64,000 bases of DNA, taken from contig JAQBQL010000038.1 in NCBI GenBank assembly GCA_028287035.1, positions 5,243-69,242 on the forward strand, read 5' to 3'. Positions 16,910 through 26,041 of the stretch are shown piece after piece. This DNA is from Labilithrix sp. Lineage in GTDB: Bacteria > Myxococcota > Polyangia > Polyangiales > Polyangiaceae. Every line of letters starts with the position of its first letter. Positions within the stretch are counted from its first letter, which is position 1. The position numbers were made by a program, and so were the translations under genes. The notes under the pieces are model-generated. The model ran no database searches, had not been told where the DNA came from, and worked only from the letters and a program-made list of their open reading frames with translations.

Positions 16910-17878
16910 TCAGCGCGAACGGCGCGTCCGTCGCAGGAGCAGCGCCGCGCCGAGCACGAGCGCCCACCCGCCCGCCAGGGGCGCGGAGCGGGGCGAGGCG
17001 CCGCTCGCCGCACAGCCGCCGTTCTCGTCGTCGCTTCCGTTGGCCGGCTTGCTGAGCGGCCCGCCCGAGGACGCGGCCGGCGCGCCGGACGCGCCGGAGC
17101 TGCTCGACCCGCCGTCCGCGACCGCGGTGCAGCACTGGACGTCCGAGGCTCCGGGGCACAAGCCGGGCGTCGAGACGTGGCTGCCGAGCGCCGCGCAGGC
17201 CGACGTCGTGATGCAGGTCCCCGTCTCGCCCGTCGCGTCCAGCGTGCACGCCTCGTCCGGCGCGCCCGACGACGACGACGAGCCGGGCGGCATTCCGCCG
17301 AAACGCGAGAGGACACTCTGCGCGTGGGCCACGCGCTGCGAGGTGGCGCAGGCGCCGCAGACCTCGTAGTCCCGCGCGAAGGCGCTCACCGCGCCGGTCA
17401 CCGTCGTGGTGGCCTGCAGCTTCGTGAGTCCGTACGAGGGGAAGCTCGTCAGCTCGAACCAGATGAAGTCGAGTTGCAGCTGCAAGCTGGTGGCGCTCTT
17501 GCCCTGCGCCGCCGCGTAGCTCTTGACGTTGTCGCCCGCGGTGGAGTCCCAGCGACCGCCCGCCGACCACTGCGCGATCCCGCGGCCGGGGCCGCCCTTC
17601 TGCACGATGGTCGGGTCGAGCCCCGACTCCACGTCGAGGTTGCCGACGATCCCTGCGCTCTGCTCGGCGGTGAGGCCCTTCAGGCGGAAGTAGTCGAACG
17701 CGGGCTGCTCGTTCGCGTAGGTCTCGAGCGCCTGGCTGGTCTCGCCGAGCGGCTCGCCCTCCGGCGCCTCCGCCCCGCACGCGCCGACCGCCAGGGCGGC
17801 CAGCATCGCGAGCGCGTGCGGTGCACGTCCCGCGCGCGTGCCACGTGAGATCGACGCGAGACGTAGCGCGTGCGCCAT
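16910..17878 (-). CDS. Phage-tail-lysozyme-domain protein with MYXO-CTERM-like tail
   Basis: A 322-residue protein with a signal ending AVGAC (C34). Residues about 55-200 match the phage tail lysozyme pattern: YFRLKGLTAEQSAGIVGNLD, then E followed by GIAQWS, WDS and FIWFEL. A Cys-rich unit (about 212-252; CTLDATGETGTC to QCC) is followed by a Ser/Gly linker. The C-terminus has GGC, a hydrophobic helix and RRTRR, the layout of a MYXO-CTERM sorting signal. It is likely exported and cell-surface anchored, with muramidase activity predicted but unproven. Confidence 0.8.
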   Translation of the reverse strand: MAHALRLASISRGTRAGRAPHALAMLAALAVGACGAEAPEGEPLGETSQALETYANEQPAFDYFRLKGLTAEQSAGIVGNLDVESGLDPTIVQKGGPGRGIAQWSAGGRWDSTAGDNVKSYAAAQGKSATSLQLQLDFIWFELTSFPSYGLTKLQATTTVTGAVSAFARDYEVCGACATSQRVAHAQSVLSRFGGMPPGSSSSSGAPDEACTLDATGETGTCITTSACAALGSHVSTPGLCPGASDVQCCTAVADGGSSSSGASGAPAASSGGPLSKPANGSDDENGGCAASGASPRSAPLAGGWALVLGAALLLRRTRRSR

Positions 17879-17929
17879 GCCGCCATGCTATCCGACGGCC
17901 CGCGGGTGTCCCAACCCTGCAGGAAGAAC

Positions 17930-18346
17930 ATGATCGGAAAGTCGTTGAACGAGCGCTTCGTGCTGGGTCTCATCCCGGGACCCCGCGCCATCGAGATGCT
18001 GCAGAAGGCCATGCCGACGCAGGCCCAGCACCTCGTCGAGGTCCGCGCCCAGGATGCGCGCATGATCGCCGTGCTCTTCGTCGAGGCCGATCGTCAGACC
18101 GTGAAGCTTTGCCGCGACCTCGGCATGGCCATCGAGCCCGGCGCGAGCGGCGTCATGGGCCTCCTCGGCGAGGACGCAGCGCGCCTCTTCCCGTCGCTTC
18201 CTGAGCTCGATCGCACGTGGCTACGCGAGCCGTGCGGGCCGCGGGAGACGAAGGTGCTCCTCATCGGCGGCGGCCGCGCGCTCCTGTCGCTCACCGCGGG
18301 CGACGGCAAGGTCGACATCGCGGCGGTCTCGGCGAAGGCGTCCTGA
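17930..18346 (+). CDS. Hypothetical cytoplasmic protein
   Basis: The ATG at 17930 (MIGKSLNERF) is chosen; in-frame starts further upstream overlap the divergent gene's 5' end. The 138-residue product is soluble, without signal or membrane helix. It has mixed alpha/beta character and a glycine motif LLIGGGRALLSL near the C-terminus. I do not recognise the family. A strong hairpin lies downstream (18362-18388). Confidence 0.6.
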   Translation: MIGKSLNERFVLGLIPGPRAIEMLQKAMPTQAQHLVEVRAQDARMIAVLFVEADRQTVKLCRDLGMAIEPGASGVMGLLGEDAARLFPSLPELDRTWLREPCGPRETKVLLIGGGRALLSLTAGDGKVDIAAVSAKAS

Positions 18347-18361
18347 CGGCGTTCGCGGACC

Positions 18362-18388
18362 GACCGCAACGGCGGCCCGCCTGCGGTC
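18362..18388 (+). other. GC-rich hairpin between genes
   Basis: A 7-bp perfect stem (GACCGCA with TGCGGTC) is extended by an inner GGC/GCC stem with a small bulge. It sits in the 94-base gap between two same-strand genes. There is no T-tract, so it is not a standard terminator; it may stabilise the upstream mRNA or pause polymerase. Confidence 0.4.
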
Positions 18389-18440
18389 ACCCTGGCGGGG
18401 ACCTGCGCGGCGCTCGCGGATGGGGGTATCCTCGCCCCCG

Positions 18441-19145
18441 ATGACCGGCTTCTCGTGTGCGCACTGCGGCGCCTCCCTCGAGCTGCCCAGCAGTCCCGCG
18501 GCGCTCGACGCGGAGTGCACGTTCTGCGGGCGTCACACGACGCTCCCGGCCGACATCCTGGCGCTCCGGCGGCCGCGCGCGGCTCCCGTGGTGGCGGTGC
18601 AGCAGGCGCGCTCCGGCGTGATCGTGGCGATGGTGGTCGGCGTCGCGCTCGCGATGGGGGCTTCCTTCGCGGTGCTGCGAGCGACCCGGAGCGACGAGCT
18701 CCCCGTGGTGCCGCCGCCGCCCGCGGCGAGGCCGGCGCAACCGCCGCCGCCGGTACCGACCACCGCGAAGACCGCCGAGACCCGCGAGACGACCGGCGAA
18801 GCGGCGGTGAGCGCACGCCTGACGGAGCTCCACGCGCGGGGCTGCAAGGACGTCATCCTCGCGCCGCAGACGACGTCGGGCGAGCAGACGATCGAGACGA
18901 AGCTCGTCGTGACCGGCCGGTGCGTCACGGTCATCGCGGCGACCGGCTCGCCGGACAACGTGCTCACGGTGAGGATGAGCACGCCGCTCGGTGCGCCGCT
19001 CGACGCGCCGCCGCCCGCCACCACCGTGGAGCTCACGGTCTGCCCGAAGATGGCCGGCCACCATCCGACGACCATCGTTCCCGCGACCGGCGACACCTAC
19101 ACCGTCGCGGCCATCGAGTGCCCCGCCGTCCGGAAGGCGCCGTGA
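18441..19145 (+). CDS. Zinc-ribbon single-pass membrane protein
   Basis: The ATG at 18441 is chosen so that the protein opens with its zinc ribbon (C6, C9, C26, C29). A basic stretch follows, then one membrane helix (about 59-80), a Pro-rich linker and an outer domain of about 115 residues with three cysteines and alternating beta-strand-like segments. The domain order implies zinc binding in the cytoplasm and an outer sensor or binding domain. Its stop overlaps the next gene's GTG start (GTGA), so it is the first gene of a coupled set with the two paralogous lipoproteins. Confidence 0.75.
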   Translation: MTGFSCAHCGASLELPSSPAALDAECTFCGRHTTLPADILALRRPRAAPVVAVQQARSGVIVAMVVGVALAMGASFAVLRATRSDELPVVPPPPAARPAQPPPPVPTTAKTAETRETTGEAAVSARLTELHARGCKDVILAPQTTSGEQTIETKLVVTGRCVTVIAATGSPDNVLTVRMSTPLGAPLDAPPPATTVELTVCPKMAGHHPTTIVPATGDTYTVAAIECPAVRKAP

Positions 19146-21103
19146 GGCTGCTCGGGCTCCTGCTCGTCGCGGCGCTCGCCGCGCCCGCGTGCTCGCCGGC
19201 GCAGGTCGACGTCCACACGCGGGTCGCCGTGACCATCACGCCCCGGCCCGATCGCATGCCGTTCGACCCGCGGAGCGCCCGCCTCGCCTCGGCGACCGAG
19301 CAGCTCCGCGCCGCGGCCGGCCATCACGTCGCGCTCGACGTCGACGCCGCCATGGTGCCCGAGCTCCGCTCCTCGTTCGAGGAAGCGCTCGGCCGCTCCT
19401 TCGAGGCGATGACGCGCGATCTGACGCGCCTCCGAAAGGACCCCGAGGCCTTCGCCTACGCCGCCGCGCGCCTCGAGCGCGTCAGCCTTCGCTACGACGC
19501 GACGCTGCGCGGGGACGTGGTCACGTTCGACGTCGCACACCGGACCGTCGAGGTTCGCGGTCCGGCGCGGCGCGACGACCTCGTGAGCGAAGGCACGCTC
19601 GTCCAGCCGATGCTGCTCGCGTACGCCGACGATCTGCGCGCGCGCTACGAGGGCAAGCGGGCGAGCGACGTTCCGGCCGCCGAGCGCGGGCCCTACGTGC
19701 GGGTGCTCCTCGGGGACCTGCCGGGACGGAGGCGTGGTCGCGACGTGCCGGCCGAGTCGCCGTCTGCCCTCGCGAATGCCCCCGAGGCCTCCCGCATCCT
19801 CACCGCGCTCGAGCTGTCCCGCATGCCCGGCACCGACGCCGCGACCCTGCACCGGCTCGACGCGTGGCTCCTCGACCAGAAGGACTGGTTCGCCGACCAG
19901 TACCAGCGGCATGCCGCGCTCGTTCGCCAGTTGCCTGCGCAATGCACCTTTCACGCGGCCGAGACCGCGTACGCGACCTGGCTGCTCGCGCGCTTCCGGG
20001 CCCCGGGGACGACGGACGAGCAGCGGCTCGCCATCGCGCGGCGCATCTTCGTGCCGTCGTACGGCGACGAGCGGGAGCAGCAGGGCGGCCGCACGTACGC
20101 TCCGTTCGCGTGGCCCGGCATCGACCGCTTCGCCTTCGGGATGTCGGTCATCGACGAGTGGCGCCGCGACGGCCACCCGACGCAGCTGACCCCGAGGCGC
20201 AGCACGCAGACGGAGGAATTCATCGTCTGTCCGCGGGCCGCAGCCCCGGGAGGCCGCGGCGGCAACCTCGCGCCGCGGTGCGAGCACGACTTCTATCGCT
20301 TCGCCGACGAGACGGAGGGCGGCACGAAGAAGCTCGCGGCGGCCCTCCTCGAGCGAAACGATCCCGTGCTCACCGCGACCGTGTTCGCCGCGCTCCGTCC
20401 AAGGGGCAGCGAGACCGACGCGCGGCTCGCGCTGCTCAGGGCGGTCGAGGGCGGCGCCGCGGCGGTGTGGCGGGCGGGCGCGCGCGACCTCGGTGAGCGC
20501 GTCGACAACTCGTCGGACCGCGCGGTCCTCGAGGAGGCGCAGCGGCTGTGGCTCCAGGCTCCGGCCTACCGCGGCACCGTTCTCCTGCTCCTCGGGCACG
20601 TCGATCGCTATGGCCACGGCAACGTGCCGTGGCGTGACTTCGGGGAGGCCTTCGGCAGCCGGACGACGCGCGCCGAGCTCGACGCGTACCTCGACGAGGG
20701 ATCACTCGCGATGATGCTCCTGCCCATCGTCTGGCCGTCGCTGGATCGCGGCTACTCGCGGGCCGCCGCGATCCTCCCGCGCCTCGACGCGTTCCTCGGC
20801 GACCCCGAGTACAACCGGTCGAACACCAACAACGGCACGCACCGCGCGCTTCGCGAGATCATCTCCGAGCTGTGCGCGGAGCGGAACGTCGCCGACCTGG
20901 CGGCGCTCCACGAGTACCTGGTCAACCGCGTCGCCTCGCATCCCGGCGAGAGCTACGGCGACATCGCCGAGGAGGCGACCTCGCGGCGCTGCAACCCGGC
21001 GCCGCCCCCGCCTCCGCCGCGCAACGAGGTGCGCCTCGTGCCGGGCAAGAAGCGCCTTCGCATCATCCAGAGCGGCGCTGAGCCGGCGGACCGGTTCCTG
21101 TGA
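19142..21103 (+). CDS. Lipoprotein of unknown family, paralogue of next gene (copy 1)
   Basis: The GTG at 19142 overlaps the upstream stop by four bases. A 653-residue lipoprotein with signal ending AAPAC (C17). It begins with VAVTITPRPDRMPFDPRSAR and is related over its full length to the next gene, including shared PG(I/L)DRFA(F/L)G, a (I/V)VCP motif, VWP(S/A)L and LPRLDA(F/L) segments. The sequence is helical and globular with scattered cysteines, and it ends in a Pro-rich, basic tail. No catalytic signature is recognised. It may form a periplasmic complex with its paralogue; function unknown. Confidence 0.78.
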   Translation: MRLLGLLLVAALAAPACSPAQVDVHTRVAVTITPRPDRMPFDPRSARLASATEQLRAAAGHHVALDVDAAMVPELRSSFEEALGRSFEAMTRDLTRLRKDPEAFAYAAARLERVSLRYDATLRGDVVTFDVAHRTVEVRGPARRDDLVSEGTLVQPMLLAYADDLRARYEGKRASDVPAAERGPYVRVLLGDLPGRRRGRDVPAESPSALANAPEASRILTALELSRMPGTDAATLHRLDAWLLDQKDWFADQYQRHAALVRQLPAQCTFHAAETAYATWLLARFRAPGTTDEQRLAIARRIFVPSYGDEREQQGGRTYAPFAWPGIDRFAFGMSVIDEWRRDGHPTQLTPRRSTQTEEFIVCPRAAAPGGRGGNLAPRCEHDFYRFADETEGGTKKLAAALLERNDPVLTATVFAALRPRGSETDARLALLRAVEGGAAAVWRAGARDLGERVDNSSDRAVLEEAQRLWLQAPAYRGTVLLLLGHVDRYGHGNVPWRDFGEAFGSRTTRAELDAYLDEGSLAMMLLPIVWPSLDRGYSRAAAILPRLDAFLGDPEYNRSNTNNGTHRALREIISELCAERNVADLAALHEYLVNRVASHPGESYGDIAEEATSRRCNPAPPPPPPRNEVRLVPGKKRLRIIQSGAEPADRFL

Positions 21104-22983
21104 GGCTTCGCGCGCTCGTCGGGACGGTGGCGCTCCTCGCCTTCGCCGCGTGCGGCGGGGCCGATCACGTGCACGTGACGAACGACGTCGCCGTCACCAT
21201 CACGCCGGCCACCGACGAGCTGCCCTTCGATCCGCGCGGCGCCCGGCTCCGCGCGGCGACCGCCCAGCTGACGCGCATCGCCGGCCATCCCGTGGCCTTC
21301 GAGATCGACGCCGCGGTCGCCTCGGCGCTCCGCCCGGACTTCGAGCGTGACCTCATCGACGCGGTCGAGCAGACCGCGCGCGCCCTCTCCGAGTGGAAGG
21401 CCGCCCGCGGCGCGCGCTCCGTCGCCGCGTTTCGCGAGGTGGCGTGCCGCTACGTCGTGACCGTCGAGGACGACGCGCCGCTCGTGACCTTCGACAGCAA
21501 GACCGGCGTGCTCCGCGTCGAGCTCTCGGCGCACCCGCGCGCGCTGGTGCCCGCCGGCCTCGTGTCCCGCGCGCTCGCGCACGAGGAGGACGTGTACCGC
21601 GAGGTGCGTTACGGCGACGTTCTTCCCGAGCAGGTCGCGCCCGGCGAGCGTCGCGCGTACTTCGAGGCGCTCACCCACCGCTCCGGTCTCACCGAGCGGG
21701 AGCGGGCGACCCGCGAGCGGCTGAGGAGCCTCCCGCCCGCCGAGGCCCTCGGGCAGTCGCCCGAGGCGAGCGTCGTGCTGAAGGTGGTGCGCCTCGACGA
21801 GCTGTCGCGCGGCTCCGACCCGGCGCTCGCAGCGCTCACGCGAGCGTGGCTCTTCGGCGGCGGCGGGGGCGTCTTCCGGCGCGCGTACGACGACCGGAAC
21901 GTCGACGTCGACGCGGTGCCTGCGGGCAGCGCCTTCCGCCGCGCCGAGGCGGCGTACGGCGCGTGGCTCACGCGCGAGCTGCCGGTGGCCACCCCGGCCG
22001 AGCAGCGCAAGGTGATCGGCTCCGTCTTCGACGCGCGGTCCCCCGGCGCGTACCCGGGCCTCGATCGGTTCGCGCTCGGTCTGCGCGTGGTCGACGCCTG
22101 GTCGAAGGCCGGCAAGCCGATGTCCGGGATGGGCGCCAGGGACGACCAGCGCGAGCTCTTCGACGAGGTCGTCTGCCCGAGCGTGCGCGACCGGCGCGGC
22201 AAGCGCGTGCGCAACAGCGGCTGCACGAGCAGCGCGCGCGGGTGGCTCGCGTATGTCGCCGACGACGAGCGGCGGCTCCTCCAGCTCGCCAGGGCCCTCG
22301 ACGAACGGGATGACCCGGAGGTGGCGGCCACGCTGCTCGACGAGCTCCGCGGCCGCCCCGGACGCGACGCCCCGGACGCGCTGGACCCGTTCACGACGGT
22401 GCTGCACGCGCTCGATCCGCACAAGCGCTCGTGGCGTGCCGCGATCGAGGTGCTCGTCGAGAATCGCCGCGCCGGCCTGCGCGAGGAGTCGGCGGCGATC
22501 TGGAAGGCGCATCCCGACCAGCGCGGCACCGCGGTCTACGTGCTGGCCCGTGCCGACGTGGGCTACGCGGGTACGAACAACGAGGGCAGCGTGTGGCGAG
22601 GATTCGCGAAGAGCTACGGCTCGCCGATCGACGCTCCGCTGCTCGCCAGCATGCTCGACTGGGGCCGGCCCGCCTTTGTCGAGGTGCCGCAGGTGTGGCC
22701 CGCCCTCGCCCACGGCTTCTCGCGGGCCGACGTGCTCCTCCCGCGCCTCGACGCGCTGCTGCCCGATGCGACGAGCGACGACGCCCCCGAGGTGCTGCGC
22801 GCGCTGTCGGCGATCGTCACCCGCCTGTGCAACGACCGCAGCGAGGCCGACCTCGCGAAGCTGCACGCCTGGACGGCGCGGCGCACGGCGAGCCGCCCGG
22901 CGGAGCGGCCCGTCCTCATGGTGCTCGGCCGCGACACCGCCCCCGGAGGCTGCGGCAGCCGCCTGAAGAAGAAGGACGACTGA
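21100..22983 (+). CDS. Lipoprotein of unknown family, paralogue of previous gene (copy 2)
   Basis: The GTG at 21100 overlaps the preceding stop by four bases. A 627-residue lipoprotein with signal ending FAACG (C18). It opens with VAVTITPATDELPFDPRGAR and aligns colinearly with copy 1. Conserved blocks include PGLDRFALGLRVVDAW, EVVCPS, LDERDDPEVAATLL, VWPALAHGFSRA and LPRLDALL. It lacks copy 1's Pro-rich tail. The divergence suggests an old duplication kept for a joint role. No enzyme motif is recognised. It is convergent with the epimerase, 4 bases apart. Confidence 0.78.
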   Translation: MRLRALVGTVALLAFAACGGADHVHVTNDVAVTITPATDELPFDPRGARLRAATAQLTRIAGHPVAFEIDAAVASALRPDFERDLIDAVEQTARALSEWKAARGARSVAAFREVACRYVVTVEDDAPLVTFDSKTGVLRVELSAHPRALVPAGLVSRALAHEEDVYREVRYGDVLPEQVAPGERRAYFEALTHRSGLTERERATRERLRSLPPAEALGQSPEASVVLKVVRLDELSRGSDPALAALTRAWLFGGGGGVFRRAYDDRNVDVDAVPAGSAFRRAEAAYGAWLTRELPVATPAEQRKVIGSVFDARSPGAYPGLDRFALGLRVVDAWSKAGKPMSGMGARDDQRELFDEVVCPSVRDRRGKRVRNSGCTSSARGWLAYVADDERRLLQLARALDERDDPEVAATLLDELRGRPGRDAPDALDPFTTVLHALDPHKRSWRAAIEVLVENRRAGLREESAAIWKAHPDQRGTAVYVLARADVGYAGTNNEGSVWRGFAKSYGSPIDAPLLASMLDWGRPAFVEVPQVWPALAHGFSRADVLLPRLDALLPDATSDDAPEVLRALSAIVTRLCNDRSEADLAKLHAWTARRTASRPAERPVLMVLGRDTAPGGCGSRLKKKDD

Positions 22984-22987
22984 GCGT

Positions 22988-23962
22988 TCAGACGTGGCCC
23001 GCGTCGCGGAGCCACCTGACCACCGGCTCGAGCGTCGCGTCGGCGCCGCGCGGGGCGTAGCCGAGCTCGCGGCGCGCCTTGCTCGAGTCGACGAACCAGT
23101 AGAGCGTCGCGTAGTCGAGCACGTCGAGGGGCAGGGGCGGCGGAAGGTGCAGCCGCTCGGCCGCCTTGCACGCCGCCATGACGAGGCGGTTCGGGAGCGG
23201 AACGACGCGGCGGCGGAGCCCGGCGAGATCGAGCACGTGCTTGCACAGCTCGGGGATCGAGAGGTTGTCGCCGCCGAGGATGTAGCGCTCGCCGCGCTTG
23301 CCCTTTTCGAGCGCGAGGGCGATGCCGCTCGCCACGTCGTCGACGTGCACCACCGAGATGCCCCCGTGACACGCGAGCGCCGGCCAGTTCTTGATGATGT
23401 CGCGGATGTTGCCGGCGGTGACGAAGGCGTCGTCGTTCGGTCCGTAGACCTCGGCAGGACACACCGTGACGACGTCGAGGACATCGACGAACGAAGCCAC
23501 CACGCGCTCGGCCTTGCGCTTGACGATGCTGTACTGGAGCTCGGGGCGCTCGGGCGAGAACTGGGCGGTCTCGTCGAAGACGCGCGGCGTGTCGCTCGCG
23601 TTGATCGTCGTGGCCGACGAGACGTGCACGAAGCGCTTCACCTTGGCGTCGCGCGCCGCCTCGAGCAGGTTCCGCGTGCCGCCCACCGCGATCGACTCGA
23701 GCTTCTCGGCCGACGCGCTGCGGATGTCGGACCACGCGGAGACGCACGCGAGGTGGATGACCGCATCCATGCCGCGGCACGCCTCGGCGAGGCTCACCGG
23801 ATCGGTGATGTCGCCGGTCGCGCGCTCGAACGTGACGCCGGCGAGGCGGTCGGTCTTGCTGGTCGTGCGGAGGAGGAGGCGAAGCTCGTGGCCCTGCTCG
23901 CCGAGCAGGCGAGCGACGCGCGAGCCGATGAACCCGCTGGCGCCAGTGAGGAGGATCTTCAT
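22988..23962 (-). CDS. NAD-dependent epimerase/dehydratase (extended SDR)
   Basis: A 324-residue extended short-chain dehydrogenase. The Rossmann motif GASGFIG lies at residues 7-13, the catalytic pair at YSIVKRKAE and the Ser in VHVSSATT. It resembles dihydroflavonol-4-reductase or 3-beta-HSD-like proteins. It lies 39 bases after the carboxylase biotin subunit gene on the same strand, so it is probably the last gene of the leucine-degradation operon. The substrate is unknown; a role on a branched acyl or sterol-like intermediate is speculation. Confidence 0.85.
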   Translation of the reverse strand: MKILLTGASGFIGSRVARLLGEQGHELRLLLRTTSKTDRLAGVTFERATGDITDPVSLAEACRGMDAVIHLACVSAWSDIRSASAEKLESIAVGGTRNLLEAARDAKVKRFVHVSSATTINASDTPRVFDETAQFSPERPELQYSIVKRKAERVVASFVDVLDVVTVCPAEVYGPNDDAFVTAGNIRDIIKNWPALACHGGISVVHVDDVASGIALALEKGKRGERYILGGDNLSIPELCKHVLDLAGLRRRVVPLPNRLVMAACKAAERLHLPPPLPLDVLDYATLYWFVDSSKARRELGYAPRGADATLEPVVRWLRDAGHV

Positions 23963-24001
23963 GATGGTTCGTTCTCGGAGGTCAGACCTTGCAAACAGCA
24001 G

Positions 24002-26026
24002 TCACGGCTTGGCGGCCGTCGCGTCCTCGAGGACCACGAGATCCGCGCCCTCGCTCACCTGCTCGCCGACGCCGAAGCGGAAGCTCGCGACGGTCGCGTC
24101 CCGCGGGGCCGAGACCGTGAGCTCCATCTTCATGGCCTCGAGCACGAGGAGCGGCGTTCCCTTGGTGACCTTCGTTCCGGGCGCGACGAGGTGCGCGATG
24201 ACCTTGCCCGGCATCGGCGCCTTCAGCCCGCCCTCGTGCGTGTCGGCGGACGCCGCGACGTCGAGCGGGTCGACCAGCTCGAGCTCCCACCGCCGGCCGG
24301 CGAGGAAGACGATGCGCCGCGCGCCCTGCGGGACCACCGTCGCGCGGACCGTCCGCCCGCCCGCGTCGAGCTGCGCCGCGTGATGGCCGCGCGGCGAGAA
24401 GCGCACCTCGCCGGCCGGCGCCTTCGCGACCTCGTCCGGCGTTCCCGATCGAACCGTGAGCGCTCCCGAGGCCGACGCGGTCGCCCGCACCTCGCGCACC
24501 GTCTCGCCGGCGCGGAGCGTCACCACGTGCGGAGCGGGCGCGCCGAGGCGGAAGCCGTCGAGGGCCCACGGCGACCCCGCGTCGCTCGCGCGGTCGGACG
24601 AGGCACGCCGCGCGCGATCGATCTCGGCGGCGGCGGCAGCGATGAACGCGTCCTCCGGCACCGCGTCGTGCGGAGCCTCGAGCGCCTTGGCCTCGCGCTC
24701 GATGAGGCTCGTGTCGAGATCGGGCTCGGTGAAGGACCGCGTCCGCACGAGGCGACCGAGGAACTCCACGTTGTTGGCGACGCCCACCACCTGGTACTGG
24801 TCGAGCGCGCCCTGCATGTTCCGCAGCGCCTCGGCGCGGTCGTGTCCCCACACGATGAGCTTCGCGATCATCGGGTCGTAGTGGGTCGTGATCGAGTCAC
24901 CCTCCTCGACGCCGGTGTCGATGCGTACCTGCGCCGACGGCTGCGGCGTGACGAGGTGCACGAGCTTGCCGACGGACGGCGCGAAGCCAGCGTCGGGGTT
25001 CTCGGCGTAGATGCGCGCCTCGATGGAGTGGCCGCGCACCGTGAGCTCGCTCTGCTTCTTCGGGAGCGGCTCGCCGGCGGCGACGCGCAGCTGCCACTCG
25101 ACGAGATCGAGCCCCGTGATCTGCTCGGTCACGGGGTGCTCCACCTGGAGACGCGTGTTCATCTCCATGAAGTAGAACTCGCCGCTCGGCTCGACGATGA
25201 GCTCCACCGTCCCGGCGCCCACGTACCGAACCGCCTTCGCGGCGAGCACCGCGGTCTCGCCCATCTTGCGCCGCTGCTCGGGGCTCAGCCCCGGCGCGGG
25301 CGCCTCCTCGAGGACCTTCTGGTGCCGGCGCTGGACCGAGCAATCGCGCTCGAACACGCTCACGTAATTGTCGTGCGTGTCGCCGAACACCTGGAGCTCG
25401 ACGTGGCGCGGCCGCACGACGTACTTCTCGATGAGCACGTCCTCCGAGTCGAACGCGCTCTTCGCCTCGCGCCGGCACGACAGCAGGGACGACGCGAAGT
25501 CGGCCGCGCGATCGACGCGGCGCATGCCCTTGCCGCCGCCGCCTCCGGTCGCCTTGATGATCACCGGATAGCCGATCTTCTCGGCCTCCGCGGCGAGGTT
25601 GGCGGGCGACTGATCGGTGCCGTGGTAGCCGGGCGTCACGGGCACGCCGGCCTTCGCCATGATGGCCTTGGCGGAAGCCTTGTCGCCCATCGCGCGGATC
25701 GCCTCCGGGCTCGGGCCCACGAACACGATGCCGGCCGCCGCGCACGCCTCGGCGAGGAGCGGGTTCTCGGAGAGGAAGCCGTAGCCCGGATGGATGGCCT
25801 GCGCGCCCGTGGCCTTCGCAGCCGCGATGATCTTGTCGACGACGAGGTACGACTCCCGCGCCGCGGCGGGCCCGAGGTGCACCGCCTCGTCGGCGAGACG
25901 CACGTGGCGCGCGCCGGCATCGGCGTCGGAGTACACGGCGACGGTGCGCAGGCCGAGCCGGCGCGCGGTGCCGATGATGCGGCAGGCGATTTCGCCGCGG
26001 TTCGCGATGAGAAGGCTATCGAACAT
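24002..26026 (-). CDS. liuD: Methylcrotonyl-CoA carboxylase, biotin-carrying subunit
   Basis: A 674-residue biotin-dependent carboxylase alpha subunit. Biotin carboxylase domain about 1-450 with ATP-grasp GGGGGKGMR, the EMNTRLQVEHPVTE motif and a GHSIEARIYAE block; then a BT linker domain and a C-terminal biotinyl domain with VLEAMKMEL, Lys633 being the biotin site. The length and the adjacent carboxyltransferase and isovaleryl-CoA dehydrogenase genes point to methylcrotonyl-CoA rather than propionyl- or acetyl-CoA carboxylase. It is separated by 15 bases from liuB. Confidence 0.93.
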   Translation of the reverse strand: MFDSLLIANRGEIACRIIGTARRLGLRTVAVYSDADAGARHVRLADEAVHLGPAAARESYLVVDKIIAAAKATGAQAIHPGYGFLSENPLLAEACAAAGIVFVGPSPEAIRAMGDKASAKAIMAKAGVPVTPGYHGTDQSPANLAAEAEKIGYPVIIKATGGGGGKGMRRVDRAADFASSLLSCRREAKSAFDSEDVLIEKYVVRPRHVELQVFGDTHDNYVSVFERDCSVQRRHQKVLEEAPAPGLSPEQRRKMGETAVLAAKAVRYVGAGTVELIVEPSGEFYFMEMNTRLQVEHPVTEQITGLDLVEWQLRVAAGEPLPKKQSELTVRGHSIEARIYAENPDAGFAPSVGKLVHLVTPQPSAQVRIDTGVEEGDSITTHYDPMIAKLIVWGHDRAEALRNMQGALDQYQVVGVANNVEFLGRLVRTRSFTEPDLDTSLIEREAKALEAPHDAVPEDAFIAAAAAEIDRARRASSDRASDAGSPWALDGFRLGAPAPHVVTLRAGETVREVRATASASGALTVRSGTPDEVAKAPAGEVRFSPRGHHAAQLDAGGRTVRATVVPQGARRIVFLAGRRWELELVDPLDVAASADTHEGGLKAPMPGKVIAHLVAPGTKVTKGTPLLVLEAMKMELTVSAPRDATVASFRFGVGEQVSEGADLVVLEDATAAKP

Positions 26027-26041
26027 GGTGGTCTTCCTTCC

